DNA of 64,000 nucleotides from Symploca sp. SIO3C6 (lineage in GTDB: Bacteria; Cyanobacteriota; Cyanobacteriia; Cyanobacteriales; Coleofasciculaceae). How positions within the stretch are numbered: the first letter of the stretch is position 1; every line of letters starts with the position of its first letter. The notes beneath the pieces are model-generated. The model saw nothing but the letters and a program-made list of their open reading frames with translations. It did not search any database and was not told where the DNA came from. A program made the translations under genes and the position numbers. Positions 39,211-48,513 of the stretch are shown here, piece after piece. The stretch lies in assembly GCA_010692425.1 (NCBI GenBank), contig JAAHHJ010000001.1:248001-312000 (forward strand). Direction: 5' to 3'.

Positions 39211-39909
39211 GTGATTATTACACCAAAATTTTCCCCTGCTTTTTCTGCTGATTCAGCAATTCTGACTTCCCTCATTCAGAATGAAGTATTTGAGGAACAG
39301 GCACATCAATCTACCAACTGCAAAATTAAGCGCCTGATTGATATTCTCGGAGCCTTAGTTGGATTAACCATTACAGCAATCGCCATAATTCCACTAGCGT
39401 TAGCAATCTACTTTGATAATCCTGGTTCAATCTTCTACTCTCAAATGCGCTGTGGTCTCAAAGGCAATACTTTCCGCATCTGGAAGTTTCGTTCAATGGT
39501 TGTCAATGCCGAACAACTACAACATTTAGTGAGTAATCAGGCAAAAGGTAATATTTTTAAAAATGATAACGACCCTCGTGTTACTCGCGTCGGTCGTTTT
39601 TTACGTCGTACTAGCTTGGACGAATTGCCTCAGTTTTGGAATGTCCTCAAAGGAGAGATGAGCCTGGTAGGAACTCGTCCACCGACAGTAAAAGAGGTTA
39701 AAAAATACCAGAAACACCACTTCCAGAGATTGAATGTCAAGCCTGGAATCACAGGTGAGTGGCAGGCTAATGGTCGTTCGACAGTAACGGATTTTGAAGA
39801 TATCGTGCGCCTTGATATTGCTTACCAAGACAAGTGGTCTGTTGCTTACGACTTCCAGTTGATTTTCCAGACAATCTGGAGAGTTTTGAGGAAGGATGGT
39901 GCTTGCTAG
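39211..39909 (+). CDS. Bacterial sugar transferase (undecaprenyl-phosphate sugar phosphotransferase)
   Basis: KRLIDILGALVGLTITAIAIIPLALAI, WKFRSMVVNAEQ, RVGRFLRRTSLDELPQFWNVLKGEMSLVGTRPP, KPGITGEWQANGRS. Confidence 0.93.
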   Translation: MIITPKFSPAFSADSAILTSLIQNEVFEEQAHQSTNCKIKRLIDILGALVGLTITAIAIIPLALAIYFDNPGSIFYSQMRCGLKGNTFRIWKFRSMVVNAEQLQHLVSNQAKGNIFKNDNDPRVTRVGRFLRRTSLDELPQFWNVLKGEMSLVGTRPPTVKEVKKYQKHHFQRLNVKPGITGEWQANGRSTVTDFEDIVRLDIAYQDKWSVAYDFQLIFQTIWRVLRKDGAC

Positions 39910-39952
39910 GGAGTCTCAAGAGAGTACATAGGCACAGCCAACTACTTTCATC

Positions 39953-40030
39953 GTGACCTACTCCTACACCGAATCAAAGATTACGGTGTAGGCTTCTCCT
40001 CCCTTTGAGGGATTCGCATTTTATACTGAA
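39953..40030. repeat. Hairpin repeat shared with 24176-24255
   Basis: gtgacctactcctacaccg...cggtgtaggcttctcctcc...gggattcgcattttatactgaa versus gtgacctattcctacac...gtgtaggcttctcctcc...ggggattagcgttttatagtgaa. Confidence 0.7.
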
Positions 40031-40108
40031 AAGTTTAATCCCAAAGCTATTTGGTTATAAATAAACTAGGAGTTAGGATATCAACACCTAACTCTTGACT
40101 TCATTGGT

Positions 40109-40669
40109 ATGAATTTACCTAATTGGATTACCTTTTCTCGCTTGCTAGGGTTGCCATTTATCTTATACGGTCTAAATAATCCAACAGAGCAAGCGCGTTG
40201 GGTCTGTTTAGTAATATTTTTGGTTGCAGCTGGGACAGATTGGCTAGATGGCTATCTGGCTCGCAAACTTAACCAAGTTACGGATTTAGGCAAGTTTCTA
40301 GACCCTTTAGTGGATAAACTTTTAGTATTGGCTCCGCTGCTGGCTTTGATTGAGATTGGTCAGGTTCCTGCTTGGGGCGTATTTCTAATTTTGGGGCGGG
40401 AGTTGGCAATTGCCGGTTGGCGGGTGAATCCTAACCTGACTGGCAGCAGTGGTATTAGCGGAGCCAATATCTGGGGTAAACTCAAAACCGTGAGTCAAAT
40501 TGGGGCGATAGCGCTTTTAATTGCACCAACCACCACTGCCTGGGAAACATTTTCTGTAGTAGCTTTTTGGATTGCTGTTGCCCTGACTTTGATTTCTGGT
40601 GCAATTTACCTTTTGCCCCAACTGGCAGCCAATATTTCCTCATCAATAGAGAAATCAACCTCTGCTTGA
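40109..40669 (+). CDS. pgsA: CDP-diacylglycerol-glycerol-3-phosphate 3-phosphatidyltransferase
   Basis: CDP-alcohol phosphotransferase signature DWLDGYLARKLNQVTDLGKFLDPLVDKLL. Confidence 0.9.
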   Translation: MNLPNWITFSRLLGLPFILYGLNNPTEQARWVCLVIFLVAAGTDWLDGYLARKLNQVTDLGKFLDPLVDKLLVLAPLLALIEIGQVPAWGVFLILGRELAIAGWRVNPNLTGSSGISGANIWGKLKTVSQIGAIALLIAPTTTAWETFSVVAFWIAVALTLISGAIYLLPQLAANISSSIEKSTSA

Positions 40670-41553
40670 TCACGCCCAGATGCCTGGTAATCATTCTCAA
40701 ATGAGTCTTTGAGCCCAGAAACTAGGTCATATTGTGGCTGCCAGTTGAGTTGGGTCATGGCTTTATGAATCTCAGCAAAGAAGTGCTGCCCTCGCAGGGG
40801 AAAAGCTTTGCGCTTGCCAAAATCAAATTTTTTCGGGTCGTAGTGTACAATCTTGATGTCGTCAGCCGCTTGTCCGACAGCTTCAGCACAGGCACGAGCT
40901 AAACCATCAAAGGTACAATAACGGTCTCCCGAGACATTATAGATTTGTCCTACTGCTTGCTTGTTACCCAGTATCTGAGACATAGCTTGGGCTAAGTCTT
41001 GACAATGACCTAACTGGGTGATATATGTGCCATTACTAGGAATAGGGAGCGGGCGATCGCGAACAATGCGGTCAAAAAACCAGGCTTCTAAATCGTTATA
41101 GTTGCGAGGACCATATATATAGGTGGGGCGGATAGCGGTAAAAGGAACTCCCTGTGCTTTCAGATAAGCTTCTGTCTCATGTTTACCCTTGTGGCGACTT
41201 TTGGGATCAACGGGATCTCCCTCTTTGTGAGGCAGCTGGTCTGATTTAAGGTATACTCCAGCTGAACTCATATAAACAAAATGCTGCACACTGTCTTTAA
41301 AAATCTCCACTAAAGGCTGAGTGTCACTCAGTTGACGACCATTGTTGTCAAAAATGGCATCGAATTTCTGGTGTGATAACTTCTCCTTTAATTGTAAAGC
41401 ATCTTTGCGGTCTCCGTGAATCTGAACTACTCCCTTCACTGGAATTGGTTTATTGCCTCGATTGAACAATACAACATCATGACCTTGTGCCACCAGAATT
41501 TTTGTGAGGTAAACACCGATAAACCTGGTGCCGCCCATAATTAAAATTCGCAT
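40606..41553 (-). CDS. NAD-dependent epimerase/dehydratase (CSP41-like)
   Basis: MRILIMGGTRFIGVYLTKILVAQGHDVVLFNRG; FVYMSSAGVYLKSDQLPHKEGDPVDPKSRHKGKHETEAYL. Confidence 0.88.
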   Translation of the reverse strand: MRILIMGGTRFIGVYLTKILVAQGHDVVLFNRGNKPIPVKGVVQIHGDRKDALQLKEKLSHQKFDAIFDNNGRQLSDTQPLVEIFKDSVQHFVYMSSAGVYLKSDQLPHKEGDPVDPKSRHKGKHETEAYLKAQGVPFTAIRPTYIYGPRNYNDLEAWFFDRIVRDRPLPIPSNGTYITQLGHCQDLAQAMSQILGNKQAVGQIYNVSGDRYCTFDGLARACAEAVGQAADDIKIVHYDPKKFDFGKRKAFPLRGQHFFAEIHKAMTQLNWQPQYDLVSGLKDSFENDYQASGRDQAEVDFSIDEEILAASWGKR

Positions 41554-41938
41554 CTAGATCCTTTGGTTTTTATGAAGTTTTCATCCCTTGTAGGAATTGT
41601 ACAAGAGGAATCGGTCAAGCGTGCTTTGTGCTGGGTGCAGGGTGTAGATTGAAGTGACTCTGAAAAGACAAGAAAGGAAGAAGCTTGAGATTTGAAATTG
41701 TTTTAAGGCTGACAGTAAACTGTTGTTTCTTCAAAGACTTGTTTTTCTTTTATTCCTGAAAGATAGGGGCTTGTATCTTGTATCTGGACTATACTTTCCG
41801 TACACAGAGAATGAGGAACAATGCTAACAGTTTAGTAGTTTTTAAGGTCAAATTTTAAGAAAAAATTCATTAATTTTGACTCAGGGCGGTAGTTTTTTGC
41901 ACATTTCCGCTTGATGCTAATGGTGTAGCACTAACCCT

Positions 41939-42445
41939 ATGTTACCGAAAAATGATATTGATATGATCACAATCAAAAGTAAGTGCTTATCTGGACTGAT
42001 AACAGCACTAATGAGTACAAGTTCTTTATGGTTAACTGTTGCAGCCCAAGAACATAACCGAGATCACCGGTCAAAAATATTTCAATGTAATCAAATTAGT
42101 TTGATTGTCAACAAAGCCGTAAAGGATGTTAACAATGTTAGTAGTAACAGCAATGCATCTGATAATGAAAACCTGCTTATAGCGGCTAATAAAATAGATT
42201 ACTATGCCCAAAAATTGGAAACTATTGCCATTGCTGACCCAATCTTACAAATTTATCAATCGCGATTTGCCAAGATGTATACAGATACCAGTGCAGCAAC
42301 TAGCAATTTAGTTACTGCTTTTAATAATCAGAATCGAGTGCAGGCCGAGTTAGCTATGCAAGCATTGCAAGCTGCTACCAGTGTAGAAGAACAGCTAGTT
42401 GAAGATATCAATAATTATTGTCAAGCCATGCCAAATGATAAGTAG
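41939..42445 (+). CDS. Hypothetical exported helical protein
   Basis: 168-aa ORF with N-terminal hydrophobic segment. Confidence 0.55.
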   Translation: MLPKNDIDMITIKSKCLSGLITALMSTSSLWLTVAAQEHNRDHRSKIFQCNQISLIVNKAVKDVNNVSSNSNASDNENLLIAANKIDYYAQKLETIAIADPILQIYQSRFAKMYTDTSAATSNLVTAFNNQNRVQAELAMQALQAATSVEEQLVEDINNYCQAMPNDK

Positions 42446-42524
42446 CCTGGCTGATACTATACGAGATGAGAAAACAGGGTAAAAAAGACTGCCAACAGGC
42501 TATTTTATCTCAAAAAACACTACA

Positions 42525-43226
42525 CTAAAGTCGAACTTGAGTAACAGCGATATTTCCTGAGAAGCAGACATCGACATCAGTTCCCGGAGTACGACCACGC
42601 TTACCATATTCTCCCTCATAGAAATAACAATCACCTTCAACCCGGTATTTTACCTGCAAAGGCTGAGTACTTGATTGACAGAATACAATTTCTGGTTCAG
42701 CTGAAGCTGCTTCCAGATGAGGCAAATTTACATTCCAAAAGCTTCCAGGAGTTATTGGACGAGCTAATAAATCTTCTAAAACCCTAGTAGTCCAACGGGT
42801 AGCAACCTCCCAATCAATCACCATCGGCTTTTTGATCCAGTGGGAAATAGCAATTCCTGGAATGCCGTGCATCGCTGCTTCCCTAACAGCAGCTACTGTT
42901 CCGGAAAGGTAAACATCAACACCTAAATTACCGCCAGCGTTAATACCGGAAAGCACATATTTGACATCTGTACGCAAATGCATTAGGGCGAGGCGAGTGC
43001 AATCAGCAGGAGTACCAGCGATCATATACTCTGTATCAGAGCGGCGTTGGACATGAATTGGTTGATTAGTTGTCACCTGATGACCACATCCTGATAACTG
43101 CTCCTTAGGGGCAACAATCACCCCCTTACCGTTGATAGCTTTATGAAGTGCTCGGATACCAGGAGCGTCTATCCCATCGTCGTTTGTGAGTATTAGGGTC
43201 ATGCTCTGTCGCTTAATCAAACACAA
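42525..43226 (-). CDS. surE: 5'/3'-nucleotidase SurE
   Basis: MTLILTNDDGIDAPGIRAL; LSGINAGGNLGVDVYLSGTVAAVREAAMHGIPGIAIS. Confidence 0.95.
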   Translation of the reverse strand: MCLIKRQSMTLILTNDDGIDAPGIRALHKAINGKGVIVAPKEQLSGCGHQVTTNQPIHVQRRSDTEYMIAGTPADCTRLALMHLRTDVKYVLSGINAGGNLGVDVYLSGTVAAVREAAMHGIPGIAISHWIKKPMVIDWEVATRWTTRVLEDLLARPITPGSFWNVNLPHLEAASAEPEIVFCQSSTQPLQVKYRVEGDCYFYEGEYGKRGRTPGTDVDVCFSGNIAVTQVRL

Positions 43227-43249
43227 TTATAATTTTTACAGAAAAACAA

Positions 43250-43311
43250 GCTGCATCCCACGTCTTTTAAGCGTAGGATGTAGCGAAAGGACTTTCAAGT
43301 CCGCGATACTC
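43250..43311 (+). repeat. Solo left-end-like hairpin, copy 2
   Basis: cgtcttttaagcgtaggatgtagcgaaaggactttcaagtccgcgatactc; stem GGACTT/AAGTCC. Confidence 0.6.
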
Positions 43312-43360
43312 CTAAGCTATTTTGGAGAAATTTTATAAATCCTCCTGACCTTAGGAGATA

Positions 43361-43921
43361 TCACCTGCGAGGCAACTGAAGACTATCTTCACCAAAGAGT
43401 TCACATCCCCTAAATTCGCAAACAGGTGTATCTTTGGTGTAATCACAAGTATAAGTTGCTAGTATATCAGCTTGCTGGTTGAAGACCCGGACATTGTACT
43501 TATAGTTTCGAGCAATAGTACCAAATTTATCAACCAAACTGTATCTTTCTATATAATCAAGGATGACCCATATTTGAAGATTAACGATTAAATCAAGTCT
43601 CTTGTGTTTTGGATAGACTATCCAGTTGTTAATCAATTTGCCACCAAAAAACTGATTAAATTGTTCCTGTGCCCACCATAAGCTTGGATATTTAATTCCT
43701 GTCTGAGATTGTGTCTGACGTATAGTATTGGCGGTTATGATTTCCCGCTGCGTCGGTAGTGTTGCTCCTGGAGCCATTAGTTCTACCTCTAGTGGTTCTG
43801 AACAAGGCTCTGGAGTTTTTAGAGTTTGTGCCAAAGTGTGCTGAGGTATGCCTAGATTAATAATGCTTGACAACAAGATTGGAACTGGTAGCAGTTGCAG
43901 AAATCTTGACCCAAAGCTCAT
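43361..43921 (-). CDS. Hypothetical exported protein
   Basis: 186-aa ORF with N-terminal signal-like segment. Confidence 0.6.
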   Translation of the reverse strand: MSFGSRFLQLLPVPILLSSIINLGIPQHTLAQTLKTPEPCSEPLEVELMAPGATLPTQREIITANTIRQTQSQTGIKYPSLWWAQEQFNQFFGGKLINNWIVYPKHKRLDLIVNLQIWVILDYIERYSLVDKFGTIARNYKYNVRVFNQQADILATYTCDYTKDTPVCEFRGCELFGEDSLQLPRR

Positions 43922-43991
43922 CTATTTTTCTCCCATCAATCCTCCCCACCTCAACGCTATCCTAAGGATCAGGCATGGGTGTCGGTTCTAG

Positions 43992-45176
43992 TTAACTCCA
44001 AAGACGACGTCGTTGTGGACCATTGAGACGTTGATGAGTATCTCTTAATAGCGCCGGGATGTCTAGCTGTTTCGGACAACGGGGCAAGCAATCCCCGCAG
44101 CTGGTGCAGCGATTACCTTTAACTCCACTAAACCAATGGCCAGCAACTTCAAACATGTTGTAGCGATATTTCCCAAAGTCAGTCATGTCATAAGCAACAG
44201 CCAGATTTCGCAGCCGCAAAATTTCTGGAATATTGAGGTTTTCTGGGCAAGGCAGACAATGGTAACACTGGCTACAGCACTCAGTTCCCAAAGCATGCTC
44301 TAGTTGAGTTTCCAAACGAGATATTACCTCTACTTCCATCTGCCTCAGAGGTCCATCTTGATCAGCAACAGCAAGAGGGAGCTGAAGTTCATCTGGGTTA
44401 GCTGGCCCAACGCTAAGAGTGGTGATGCGGTAATCACTCAACAAAAACCGATAGTTGAGTTCTAGTGGTGATAAAGGATAGGACAACTGTTGTAACTTGG
44501 GTGGGGGATTATGAAGGCGTCCTCCCTTATCAGCTGGAGAAATAATGAAGATGCCGAGATCTTTACTGTGAGCTAACTCAATCGCCGCTGCCTGCCGCTG
44601 GAAAAAATAATAGTAATGAAGGTTGACAAATTCAAATAAATCTGTATTGATCGCCGCTAGAATTACCTCTAGAGGAGCGTGAGTGGAGAAGCCCACATGC
44701 CTTATACTTCCCAGTGCCATAGCTTCTTGTACAGCCTGCATACAGCCAACTGGTGACTCGATCCAGGCTAGATGCTCCCAGGTATTGATGCCATGAATTG
44801 CTAAACAATCCAAGTAGTCAAGCTGTAGGCGCTCTAGGGACTCATTGATCCACTGACACATTAGTTGGGCATCCGCTGTCGGTGGCAGCTTAGTGGTAAT
44901 GTAGAGTTGCTCTCGCGGCACAGACAACTTTTTGAGGGTATTGCCCAGATATTGTTCGCTCTTACCGTAACCCCTGGCAGTTTCCAGGTGGTTGATACCT
45001 CTGTCAATTGCCTCCTGCACTGTTTCTTGGGCATCTAATTGAGATGCTAAACAGCGCATAGTTCCAAGGGAAAAGACCGACAACGGCAGATTAGTTTTCC
45101 CAAAACGTCGGTAACGCAAAACTAGATACTCCCTTACATAAGACTTACCCAGAGCTAACCACATCTGTAGCTTCAA
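43992..45176 (-). CDS. Aldo/keto reductase with C-terminal 4Fe-4S motifs
   Basis: YRRFGKTNLPLSVFSLGTMR, RGINHLETARGYGKSEQYLG; CCSQCYHCLPCPENL and CTSCGDCLPRCPKQLD. Confidence 0.9.
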   Translation of the reverse strand: MKLQMWLALGKSYVREYLVLRYRRFGKTNLPLSVFSLGTMRCLASQLDAQETVQEAIDRGINHLETARGYGKSEQYLGNTLKKLSVPREQLYITTKLPPTADAQLMCQWINESLERLQLDYLDCLAIHGINTWEHLAWIESPVGCMQAVQEAMALGSIRHVGFSTHAPLEVILAAINTDLFEFVNLHYYYFFQRQAAAIELAHSKDLGIFIISPADKGGRLHNPPPKLQQLSYPLSPLELNYRFLLSDYRITTLSVGPANPDELQLPLAVADQDGPLRQMEVEVISRLETQLEHALGTECCSQCYHCLPCPENLNIPEILRLRNLAVAYDMTDFGKYRYNMFEVAGHWFSGVKGNRCTSCGDCLPRCPKQLDIPALLRDTHQRLNGPQRRRLWS

Positions 45177-45245
45177 ACCCCCTCAACTCCTAAACTAGAG
45201 TTGAAGAAGCCCTGCTCACTACTTAAAAAATTTAGGAGTTGGTAA

Positions 45246-45749
45246 CTAGGTGTCGCCGCTTCTAAATTTCTTAATCTGGACAAAATCTTCCGGTCGGATA
45301 TTGGCGACGAACTCTCGGAAGGCTTGTCGTTCCTCTTCGTCAGCATCTCGATCAACTGGTATCGAGGCATCAGCAACGACTTCTTCCATTACCCAGATTG
45401 GGCTGCCAGTGCGCAAAGCAATGGCGATTGCATCACTAGGTCTGGCGTCAATTTCTTTTTTAGTCTCGCCCTGACTAATAGCAAGGATGGCATAGAAAGT
45501 ATTATCCTGAAGCGAGTGAATGATAATCCGCTCTAGACTCATGTCCCATTCTTCAAGGAGATTGACGAAGAGGTCATGAGTTAGAGGGCGAGGGTGTTTT
45601 TGCCTTTCTAAAGCACTGATAATTGCCTTAGCCTGGTCTTGCCCAATGTAAATTGGCAACGCTCTTCGATCTGAGGAATCCTTGAGCAGCACAATCGGGT
45701 TGCGCGTGACGGCATCTAGTGCAATTCCAGCAACTTTCATTTCAATCAT
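45246..45749 (-). CDS. Bifunctional nuclease family protein
   Basis: PIVLLKDSSDRRALPIYIGQDQAKAI...RPLTHDLF...EIDARPSDAIAIALRTGSPIWV. Confidence 0.9.
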   Translation of the reverse strand: MIEMKVAGIALDAVTRNPIVLLKDSSDRRALPIYIGQDQAKAIISALERQKHPRPLTHDLFVNLLEEWDMSLERIIIHSLQDNTFYAILAISQGETKKEIDARPSDAIAIALRTGSPIWVMEEVVADASIPVDRDADEEERQAFREFVANIRPEDFVQIKKFRSGDT

Positions 45750-46050
45750 CTGATTAGCCTCTAGAACACGATCGGCATCGGGGGCATCAAGGGGAAGCGA
45801 TAAACTAATATATTAGACTGATTGAGACTGGAATTTGCCATGCCAGATCTGCTCTAATCACTTCACTGGTCAACCTTCAAATCAGTCCTTGAGAACCTAA
45901 TTTAGTGGTGCTCAACGAAGTTTCTTCTCCCAGTATGCCCCAGTCTCAGAATGTTTGCGCCAGGACTTTATGAAAAAAACACACAAATATTTTGATGTCT
46001 TAGATAGAATTAGCAACTTTGCACTAGCTTCAGGAGTTTAACCAAAAACA

Positions 46051-46740
46051 GTGTTTACAGGATTAATTCAAGCCCTGGGAATGATTAGACCACTGGGAGA
46101 CGATCACTTTGATATTTCCTGCCAAAATAAGGCATCGATGGCTATTTTACATGATTTGGCAATCGGTGATAGTGTCGCGGTTGATGGTATTTGTTTAACC
46201 GTTGAAGAAATTTTACCTCAAGGCTTTGTGGCAACTGCTTCAGATGAGACCCTACACCGCACAACTTTAGGACACCGACAACAGGCAGCTCCCTGGGTAA
46301 ATTTAGAGACATCAGTGCGTGTCGGTAGCAAACTAGGCGGTCATTTTGTCACTGGTCATGTAGATGGCATCGGCTGCTTGCTGGAGTCTGTAGCAACACC
46401 TAATTCCTGGGAGATGTGCTTTCAGGCTCCAGCATCTTTTAGTGACTTGTGGCAACGACAAGTTGCCCGTTACCTTGTCCCCAAGGGAAGCATTGCTGTC
46501 AATGGGGTGAGCCTGACGATTGCCGATTGTGATCCTCAAGGCAGTTGGTTTAAAACTGCAGTAATTCCCCATAGCTACGCCCAAACTAATTTAAGTTATT
46601 TACAGACTGGTAGTTGGGTTAACTTAGAGAGTGATATTTTAGGCAAGTATGTTGATAAATTACTGGGTCATCGGAACCCAGCATCGCAGCAGTTAGAGGG
46701 AATAACACCGTCGTTTTTAGCTGAACATGGGTATATTTAA
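46051..46740 (+). CDS. ribE: Riboflavin synthase alpha chain
   Basis: MFTGLIQALGMI, GDSVAVDGICLTV, GGHFVTGHVDGIG, GSIAVNGVSLTI. Confidence 0.95.
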   Translation: MFTGLIQALGMIRPLGDDHFDISCQNKASMAILHDLAIGDSVAVDGICLTVEEILPQGFVATASDETLHRTTLGHRQQAAPWVNLETSVRVGSKLGGHFVTGHVDGIGCLLESVATPNSWEMCFQAPASFSDLWQRQVARYLVPKGSIAVNGVSLTIADCDPQGSWFKTAVIPHSYAQTNLSYLQTGSWVNLESDILGKYVDKLLGHRNPASQQLEGITPSFLAEHGYI

Positions 46741-46844
46741 AGAGGGGGAGAGAGGGAGAGGGGGAGATGGGGAGACTAAGTCAAAAGGTGATTTGAATCC
46801 TTAAAACTTCAGACGCCTTGCTGCTGGACTCTGGATTCAACTGT

Positions 46845-46901
46845 AGGCTCCCTAAAGGCGCTCTCGCTACATCCCCTACCTGGAAGGAAGGGGCTTTGCT
46901 C
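46845..46901 (-). repeat. Solo left-end-like element, divergent copy 3
   Basis: Minus strand gagcaaagccccttccttccaggtaggggatgtagcgagagcgcctttagggagc; shares GAGCAAARCCCC and GGATGTAGCGA with copy 1. Confidence 0.4.
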
Positions 46902-46948
46902 GAAACTTGGGTAACTTCTGTATTCTGAACTTCTGTAATTCCTTTAGT

Positions 46949-48403
46949 TCAACCGGAAGTCTCAGTATCTGCTGGTGATTGAACCTGTACGAGCTTGAGA
47001 GCATCGATAAATTGAGCCATAGAATATTCTAAATGGGCACCAGCGTCCACTGCGATCCAACCATCGTCAGTCAGATGTCGCCATTCAAAGTGTAAGTGAG
47101 GACCAGTAGAATTGCCTGTGTTGCCGGCACGCCCAATTACAGTTCCCTGTGCCACCCATTCGTCTGGGTCGACAAAAATTTCTGAAAGGTGCCCGTAGAG
47201 ACTTTCTTGGGTTTCTTCCTCATGACGCAAGATTACCGTCAAACCATAACCCCTTAAAAAGTCAGCAGTTGCTACCCTACCGGAAGCAGAGGCAATTACT
47301 GGTGTTCCTTCTGGGACTGCTAAATCTGTTCCATTATGAAACTTCTGAGTTTTGTAAATCGGATGTAAACGCCAGCCAAAGCGCGAGGTGATCGTAGCTG
47401 GGATTACTAAGGGATAGAGAAAACTTTCTTGTTCTAGAGAGGTAGCTCTTGAAGGTCGCTTGGTGAAATTATAGTAGGATAGCTCTGTGGGTTTGATCTC
47501 GTCGGTAGTCGGCTTCTGGGGTATTGTCGAACGCAGAATGCGGGAAGCGACTTTTACAGGAACGGGAGTAGAGCTTACAGCACGTCTGGTTGCTCTAGGT
47601 AATCGCTTTTTAGGTGATGGTTGTGAACGCCTTCTCACTGCTACCCGTTGCGATGGACGTACACTGGGCCTGGAACTGGCAGTTGGTTTCGGTGCTGTGG
47701 TATTACAAACTCCACTGGCAAGGGTGCCATTTTGCGAGACAGTATTACAACCGGTAGAACGTTCGGTTAGCACTACAGAGTTAGGAGCATTGTATTGACC
47801 AGTTGCACCAACACTATAACTAGTGCGATCGATGAAATTATGGTTAGGAGAAACCGTAGTGCCAGCAGTCTGTTGATTAGGTGTGGGTTTATGAGGTACT
47901 TTAGGAGGCTTGGCGATAGTCTGTGTAGGTGGCACAGATAGATTGGGAGCGCTCAGGGCTGGTTTTTTCTCGACAGTAGTTGCGGGGGCTGATGTCGATG
48001 CTGACGATGCTGGCGGTTTAAAACTATTGGGTTTGCGTTGCGCTGGACCATGTGCCGGGATTGAGGCTGCTGGGGTGGGCTTCCTGAGAGTTGCTCGAGG
48101 TGGTGCTGGTTTGCGCACTGGGGTAGCTGGCACAATCAATGATTCTGGAACAGCTGGCTTGGGTTTGGCAGCAGGTGCAGGAGCTGGTACTTTTTTGGCA
48201 AGCGGTTTTACTGTTGAAGTATTTGGCGCTACTAATTGATCTACAGGTAAGGAAGCTTGTGCTACAACTACACCGCTACTGAAGACACCACAACTGCCAA
48301 TTAAGCTTAGTACCTGCATTAGTCGAGGACAACGGTAAAAAATCCCTAATGGGGTGCTAGCAGAGGAAGTTTCTGTTTTCATGTCTAACTCACTACTCAT
48401 CAC
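46949..48403 (-). CDS. M23 family metallopeptidase (LytM-like) with Pro/Ala-rich linker
   Basis: TSRFGWRLHPIYKTQKFHNGTDLAVPEGTPVIASASGRV...YGHLSEIFVDPDEWVAQGTVIGRAGNTGNSTGPHLHFEWR. Confidence 0.93.
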   Translation of the reverse strand: MMSSELDMKTETSSASTPLGIFYRCPRLMQVLSLIGSCGVFSSGVVVAQASLPVDQLVAPNTSTVKPLAKKVPAPAPAAKPKPAVPESLIVPATPVRKPAPPRATLRKPTPAASIPAHGPAQRKPNSFKPPASSASTSAPATTVEKKPALSAPNLSVPPTQTIAKPPKVPHKPTPNQQTAGTTVSPNHNFIDRTSYSVGATGQYNAPNSVVLTERSTGCNTVSQNGTLASGVCNTTAPKPTASSRPSVRPSQRVAVRRRSQPSPKKRLPRATRRAVSSTPVPVKVASRILRSTIPQKPTTDEIKPTELSYYNFTKRPSRATSLEQESFLYPLVIPATITSRFGWRLHPIYKTQKFHNGTDLAVPEGTPVIASASGRVATADFLRGYGLTVILRHEEETQESLYGHLSEIFVDPDEWVAQGTVIGRAGNTGNSTGPHLHFEWRHLTDDGWIAVDAGAHLEYSMAQFIDALKLVQVQSPADTETSG

Positions 48404-48513
48404 TCACTAAGTCCTTAGGAAGGTTAGATAATTTTCTTAATAAGATTACTCTAGCTGCTAAATAAGAGTACTCTGGCTGCTCCAATCGTCTGTGGCTAGG
48501 AATGCTGCCAAGA

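Noticed and set aside
45173-45376. 67-aa minus strand ORF between the aldo/keto reductase and nuclease-family genes
   Set aside because: Overlaps the C-terminus of the 45246-45749 CDS out of frame; no motif.
47910-48239. 109-aa + strand Ala/Gly-rich ORF
   Set aside because: Antisense to the Pro/Ala-rich linker of the M23 peptidase; composition artefact.
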